DNA of 64,000 nt, taken from Devosia enhydra. GTDB taxonomy: Bacteria; Pseudomonadota; Alphaproteobacteria; Rhizobiales; Devosiaceae. Location of the stretch: assembly GCF_900119845.1 (NCBI RefSeq), contig NZ_FPKU01000001.1:1397528-1461527 (forward strand), given 5' to 3'. Numbering within the stretch: position 1 is the stretch's first letter; each line of letters opens with the position of its first letter. The notes beneath the pieces are model-generated. The model ran no database searches. It was not told the origin of the DNA and saw only the letters and a program-made list of their open reading frames with translations. Below are positions 60,098 through 64,000 of this stretch, piece by piece. The position numbers were made by a program, and so were the translations under genes.

Positions 60098-60888
60098 CAA
60101 TCCTCCTCGCGGAGCGGCTCGCTGCGCCGTCCGATCACCAGATATTCGATCAGCAGGATGAGGCAGAAACCCGTGGCCGCCAGCAGCGCGCAGGCCACCA
60201 TGCAGGCCCACAAGAGCGGCACATCGTAATTGAGGAGGGCGATGAGGATCTGCGAGCCCAACCCCGAGCGCGAGCCGATCCATTCGGCGACGGTCGCGCC
60301 CAGCACCGCCTGCGGCGCCGCAATCTTGAGGCCGGCAAAGATATAGGGCAGCGCGAAGGGGATTTTCACCTTGGTCAAGGTCTGCAGCCAATGCGCATCG
60401 AGGATGTGCATGAGCTCGAGCGTCGACCGCTCGGACGATCGGAGCCCCCGCAACGCGCCGTTGAGGACGGGAAAGAAAGTCGCGAGTGCCGCGATGATGA
60501 TTTTCGGCGTGTAGCCGATGCCGAACCAGATCACGAGCAGCGGGATGATGGCCAGCATCGGCAGCGCATGCAGCAGCACAACCGAATTGGCCAGCGCCGC
60601 CTCGACCGTGGGGAACCGCACGAAGATCACGGCGAGGACGATGGAAATGCTCGCCCCGATGCAGAAGCCGGAAATAGCGGCGACGATCGTCGGTTGCACC
60701 GAGATCAGCAGCAGTCCGGCATGGCGCGCAACATAGGTCACGAGCACGCTCGGCGGCGGGATGATCGGGTTGACACCAGGCACGAAGAGCCGGGCCGCGA
60801 CTTCCCACAGGGCCAGGAGGATGAGGATCGCAGCCAGCGACTTGAGCCGACGGCTCACGGGGGGAGCAAGGGTCAGCGCCGCGCTCAT
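60097..60888 (-). CDS. ABC transporter permease, SsuC/TauC type, gene 1
   Basis: A 263-residue permease with about six helices (first RLKSLAAILILLALWEVAARLFV). The EAA loop is SERSTLELMHILDAHWLQTLTKVKIPFALPY. ATG 60888 shares a base with the ATPase stop (TGATG); GTG one codon earlier is less likely. Two permease genes imply a heterodimeric channel, less common in this family than a homodimer. Confidence 0.88.
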   Translation of the reverse strand: MSAALTLAPPVSRRLKSLAAILILLALWEVAARLFVPGVNPIIPPPSVLVTYVARHAGLLLISVQPTIVAAISGFCIGASISIVLAVIFVRFPTVEAALANSVVLLHALPMLAIIPLLVIWFGIGYTPKIIIAALATFFPVLNGALRGLRSSERSTLELMHILDAHWLQTLTKVKIPFALPYIFAGLKIAAPQAVLGATVAEWIGSRSGLGSQILIALLNYDVPLLWACMVACALLAATGFCLILLIEYLVIGRRSEPLREED

Positions 60889-61673
60889 CACGCCGCCTCG
60901 GTCTCGAAGGGACGATAGAGCGCCTCGCCGGTGCGGGCCACAAGGTCGAAAAATTCGGGCGCGCGCTGCATCTGCGCGGTGCGCGGGCGAGGCAGTGTCA
61001 CGGGGATCGTCGTGGTGATCGTCGCAGGGCGCGGCGACATGACGAAAATTCGGTCGCTCATCAGCACCGCTTCCGAAATCGAATGCGTCACCAGAACCGC
61101 CGTGATCCCCACCTCCGTCCAGATCTTCAGGAGGTCGATATTGAGGCGGTTGCGGGTGATCTCGTCGAGCGCGCCAAAGGGCTCGTCGAGCAGCAGCACC
61201 TTGGGGTTGAGCACCAGGGCGCGCGCAATCGCCACGCGCTGCCGCATGCCACCGGACAACTGCCAGGGCAGCGCATCGCGGAAATCCTTGAGCCCGACCA
61301 GCTCGAGCAGGTCATCGATCGAGCGCGCGCCCGGTACCGCCGACTTGCCGGCGATCTCGAGCGGCAGTGCGATATTGTCATAGACGCTGCGCCAGGGCAG
61401 GAGATTGGCCTCCTGGAACACCATGCCGATCTGGCGGCGCTTGCGAATCTCGCCGGGCGACACGCCATCGATGGTTACCGATCCGGTGCTGGGGCTTTCG
61501 AGGTCGCCGAGCATACGCAGCACGGTGGACTTGCCGCAGCCCGATGGCCCGATCAGCGCCACGAACTCGCCGCGCGCAATCGCGAGATCGACACGTTCCA
61601 CGGCATGAACGCGGTTGGCGCCATCGACAAAGGTCTTCGATACGCCTTCGAGCACGATGCTGACGTCACTCAT
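60888..61673 (-). CDS. ABC transporter ATPase, SsuB/TauB type
   Basis: A 261-residue ATPase. Walker A GPSGCGKST is at 42-50, the Q-loop GMVFQEANLLPWRSV, signature LSGGMRQRVAIARAL, Walker B VLLLDEPFGALD, and VLVTHSISEAVLMSD with the switch His. All are typical of the nitrate/sulfonate/taurine family. The ATG at 61673 follows GAGGGACC. It is the second gene of the operon after the binding protein. Confidence 0.92.
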   Translation of the reverse strand: MSDVSIVLEGVSKTFVDGANRVHAVERVDLAIARGEFVALIGPSGCGKSTVLRMLGDLESPSTGSVTIDGVSPGEIRKRRQIGMVFQEANLLPWRSVYDNIALPLEIAGKSAVPGARSIDDLLELVGLKDFRDALPWQLSGGMRQRVAIARALVLNPKVLLLDEPFGALDEITRNRLNIDLLKIWTEVGITAVLVTHSISEAVLMSDRIFVMSPRPATITTTIPVTLPRPRTAQMQRAPEFFDLVARTGEALYRPFETEAA

Positions 61674-61700
61674 GACCCGGTCCCTCACTGGTCAGGTGGA

Positions 61701-61723
61701 GGCCGGCGCCTGATGCGCCGGCC
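61701..61723 (-). terminator. Intercistronic hairpin after the binding-protein gene
   Basis: Perfect 9-base G+C-only arms GGCCGGCGC and GCGCCGGCC around CTGAT, between the solute-binding gene and the ATPase gene. Such hairpins often let a binding protein be made in excess over the membrane parts, by partial termination or by protecting the upstream mRNA. Confidence 0.6.
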
Positions 61724-61733
61724 GATTGAAGCG

Positions 61734-62753
61734 TCAGGCGGCGTGAGCGCGCTCGACGAAGCTCTGGTCGATAAGGTCTGAGAGCTCGACAGGGGCAGCC
61801 AGGATATCCATCGCCCGGATCTGCTCGAGCGAGGTTTCCGCACCTTCCATGTCGACAGCCAGAAGCGGCAATTCGCGCCCCGGCGGCTGGATGAATTCGA
61901 GCGAGCCCTGCACCTGCTGCTTTTGCTGCTCCGGATTGAGCTGCAGGCTAGGGGAGCGTTCGACCACATAGGCCGCGGCAGCCTCGGGATCGTCGATCAC
62001 AGCCTGCTGGCCGGCGATCATCGCCTTGAGCCAGGAAACGATCTCGTCGCCGCGATCTGCGAGCGTCTGCTCCATGGCAAAGATCGTGAGGAAGTGCTCG
62101 GGCGCCCCGATGGTGTTGCGGGTCATGATGTGGTTGTCGATGCCCTGGAGCTTCAGGGTGATGTGCTGGTTCACAGCCGTCCCCCAATAGCCATCGATCT
62201 GGCCCGAAACCAGCGGCGTGATATCGCCGGCCACCGGCACGATGGTCATTTGGTCTTCGCTGATCCCGGCTTCCTTGAGAATGATCGACCACGGCAGGCG
62301 CGCGCCACCCTGCAGGCCGATGCGCTTGCCCACGGCATCCTGGGGCGTCTTGATGGGGTTGCCGGCGAGGCTGATGAGCCCAACGGGCGAGGAACGGAAG
62401 AAGGCACCGATGACCTTGACCGGGATGCCATTCGAACGTGCCAGGGCCGCTTGGGTGATGGCGCCGCCCAGCCCGACCGGGGCCGTCCCGCCGGCAACCG
62501 ACTGCACGGGATCGACCTGTGGCCCACCGGGTACGAAGCTCTGCTTGATGCCCTGCGCAACATCGAGATCGAGCTTTTCAGCCATGAACAGCGATGCGAA
62601 GTCGCCGGTTTCGATCCAGTTGAGCTGGACAGGGAAATCCGCCGCCTGCTGGGCCCGGGCGACGCCGCCCAAGCCTGCTGCAAGCAGGCCGGCGCCGCCG
62701 AGCGCGAGAGCATGTCGCCGGCTAAGGCGCGGCATGAAAAGGGAATGGGTCAT
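61734..62753 (-). CDS. NMT1/SsuA-like ABC solute-binding protein
   Basis: A 339-residue binding protein. The signal region RLSRRHALALGGAGLLAAGLGGVARAQ has tandem arginines (Tat- or Sec-like). The mature part FPVQLNWIETGDFASLFMAEKLDL is the NMT1/SsuA start, with VGLGGAITQAALARSNGIPVKVIGAFFR and GYWGTAVNQHITLK following. The substrate may be a thiamine precursor, sulfonate or similar small compound. ATG 62753 follows GGAGAGAC. It is the first gene of the operon. Confidence 0.88.
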   Translation of the reverse strand: MTHSLFMPRLSRRHALALGGAGLLAAGLGGVARAQQAADFPVQLNWIETGDFASLFMAEKLDLDVAQGIKQSFVPGGPQVDPVQSVAGGTAPVGLGGAITQAALARSNGIPVKVIGAFFRSSPVGLISLAGNPIKTPQDAVGKRIGLQGGARLPWSIILKEAGISEDQMTIVPVAGDITPLVSGQIDGYWGTAVNQHITLKLQGIDNHIMTRNTIGAPEHFLTIFAMEQTLADRGDEIVSWLKAMIAGQQAVIDDPEAAAAYVVERSPSLQLNPEQQKQQVQGSLEFIQPPGRELPLLAVDMEGAETSLEQIRAMDILAAPVELSDLIDQSFVERAHAA

Positions 62754-62840
62754 CTCTGTCTCTCCAACACCCCTGAGGGGCACCCCGGGGACCCGGTTCG
62801 AGCGGCGGAAGCCCGCAGAACCAGCCCTGTAATCGATTTC

Positions 62841-62869
62841 AGTAAATTCCGGCTTTTTGGTCCTGTCAA
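62841..62869 (-). promoter_or_regulatory. Sigma-70-type promoter of the NMT1-type ABC operon
   Basis: On the minus strand, TTGACA at 62869-62864, a 17-base spacer, then TTTACT at 62846-62841. The -35 is a full match and the -10 matches four of six bases. The start codon lies about 80 bases downstream of the expected start site. Confidence 0.6.
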
Positions 62870-62924
62870 CTGGCTCCACGCAATTCTCTGCGCAGAAAGT
62901 GGGCTGAACTGAACTTTGCCAGAA

Positions 62925-62956
62925 AAATGCTCAAAGCCTCGCAATTCCGAGCATTT
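62925..62956 (-). terminator. Possible terminator of the downstream LacI gene
   Basis: 8-base arms AAATGCTC and GAGCATTT with a 16-base loop. On the minus strand the second arm is extended by more T (CATTTTTCT), which resembles a weak intrinsic terminator about 80 bases past the LacI stop. Confidence 0.35.
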
Positions 62957-63032
62957 CCGTCTCGGAACTGGCCTGCTTCCGCAGTCTTTCGCATGCCGAC
63001 TTTCTCACCGCTGAAACGAGCTTTCGGCCGTT

Positions 63033-64000
63033 TCACGCAGTCAGTCGCTCCTTTGCCTCCAGCGGCGGCATCGATGATGTGCGGACAATCAGCCTGTGCG
63101 GCAGATAGAACGTCTCGGCCGCTTCCGGGCCAGCCAGCAGGCTAGTGAACGAGGCTTCGGCGATTGCATCAAAATCGACACCCACAGTGGTCACCGTGGG
63201 TCGCCACTCGGCGGCCAGCGGAAGCTCCTCGCAACAGACGAGGCTCATGTCCTCAGGCACCCTGAGGCCGCGATCGCTGGCGGCCTGCAAGGCACCGATA
63301 GCCATGCGCATGTTGATGGCTACGACGCCGAACGGATGCCCAGGCTGTCCGAGCCCCTCCTTCCCATACCGATCGAACACCGCCTCCATGGCCCGACGGC
63401 TCTGGTCCACGGCGAAATCGCCATCAAGGACCCATTGCGGGTGGTCTTTGTAGCCAAGCTCGGAACAGGCGCGCTCGAAACCCCCCAGCCGCTCCCGCGA
63501 CAGCGGCGACCGCCAGCTGCCGCCGATGAACAGGATCGGCCAGCGCCCCTGCGTCGCCAGATGCAGCGTCGCGAGATGCGAGATCGCCTGATAGCGCGGC
63601 ACGATGGCCGGCACCCTGCCCCCGACCTCCTGTGAACTCGAGACCACCATGAGCCCGCGCGCCTGGGCCGCCGCGATGGCCTCGAGCACGGGGGGCGTCG
63701 AGAGATCATCGGCGGTGGCCAGCACCACACCGTAGATATCGGAGGTGCGGAACTCGTTCAAAAGGCGGATGAGCCGCTCTTCGCTGTGATCGAGATCGCA
63801 GAGCAGCACCTTGTAGCCCAGCGATTCGCCATGTCGCGACAAGGCCTTGGCGAAGGCACCCTGGAAGGGCTGCGATATGTCGCCGACAAGGAGCGCAACA
63901 GTGCGCACGGCACCGGCCCTGAGGCCGGACGCAAGCGCGTTCGGGCTGTAATCAAGCGCCTTGACGGCCGCGAGCACGCGATCGCGCTTTTCCTCGGTCA
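63033..64000 (-). CDS. LacI-family regulator, N-terminus cut by window end
   Basis: The last 322 or so codons of a LacI/GalR repressor. The hinge segment VKALDYSPNALASGLRAG is present, and the frame is open through the window end with TEEKRDR before it, the usual end of the HTH domain. The effector domain is typical (TVALLVGDISQPFQGAFAKAL, GVVAINMRMAIGAL, VTTVGVDFDAIAEASFTSLL). Most of the DNA-binding helices lie outside. Target genes are unknown; they may be beyond the edge or the adjacent NMT1-type transporter. Confidence 0.88.
   Translation of the reverse strand, partial: TEEKRDRVLAAVKALDYSPNALASGLRAGAVRTVALLVGDISQPFQGAFAKALSRHGESLGYKVLLCDLDHSEERLIRLLNEFRTSDIYGVVLATADDLSTPPVLEAIAAAQARGLMVVSSSQEVGGRVPAIVPRYQAISHLATLHLATQGRWPILFIGGSWRSPLSRERLGGFERACSELGYKDHPQWVLDGDFAVDQSRRAMEAVFDRYGKEGLGQPGHPFGVVAINMRMAIGALQAASDRGLRVPEDMSLVCCEELPLAAEWRPTVTTVGVDFDAIAEASFTSLLAGPEAAETFYLPHRLIVRTSSMPPLEAKERLTA

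Noticed and set aside
59300-60943. A single long minus-strand gene covering both permeases
   Set aside because: The first half of that frame is out of register with the upstream permease; two separate permeases with TGATG overlap explain the region fully.

Overview
The window looks like chromosomal DNA of an alphaproteobacterium of the order Hyphomicrobiales (Rhizobiales), most likely close to Devosiaceae. The evidence is high G+C coding sequence (about two thirds where counted), tightly overlapping operons, a rhizobial-type urease cluster with extra reading frames between ureA, ureB and ureC, a glgP-glgB-glgC-glgA-pgm-glgX glycogen operon, a long-form UvrB, an FnrN-type oxygen regulator and the short palindromic repeats common in this order. 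The family placement is inferred from memory of gene orders, not from a search. No rRNA, tRNA, CRISPR array or insertion sequence was seen.

Layout. 1-9140: urease cluster in the order ureD (cut by the edge), ureA, a DUF1272 gene, ureB, a 132-codon gene, ureC, three unrelated small genes, ureE, ureF, a DUF3995-like membrane gene, ureG and a GNAT acetyltransferase. A di-haem cytochrome c gene on the opposite strand splits it before ureC. 9141-9986: repeat-filled spacer with a perfect 29-bp-arm hairpin. 9987-21062: glycogen operon on the minus strand. 21166-27615: Kef-type antiporter, a secreted SH3/crystallin-like protein, an HxlR regulator and uvrB, whose N-terminal extension contains two in-frame copies of a dispersed repeat. 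27836-30549: an AT-rich two-gene island, a HARE-HTH protein overlapping a protein with a C-terminal nucleoside-phosphorylase domain. This is the best candidate for an undescribed system, probably antiphage or another conflict function. 30798-32295: small conserved genes.

32363-38128: a sugar ABC transporter with a divergent glycosidase-like gene, two LacI-type operators and a LacI regulator. 38174-42142: an ECF42-type sigma factor, a PAS-LuxR regulator and acetoacetyl-CoA synthetase. 42236-47261: an ABC importer operon with an embedded metallo-beta-lactamase-fold gene, preceded by three tandem PhoB half-sites, so probably uptake of organic phosphorus under phosphate starvation. 47285-52349: a dehydrogenase, a hydroxypyruvate-isomerase-like protein and a glutaryl-CoA module (dehydrogenase, CoA-transferase, divergent LysR).

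52350-58313: a hydantoinase/oxoprolinase operon with a PLP enzyme of the D-threonine aldolase/D-serine dehydratase type and a divergent LysR regulator. 58310-59299: a perfect FNR/FixK box, a 36-residue membrane protein and FnrN. 59300-62753: an SsuABC/NMT1-type ABC importer with its own promoter. 63033-64000: a LacI-family regulator cut by the window end.
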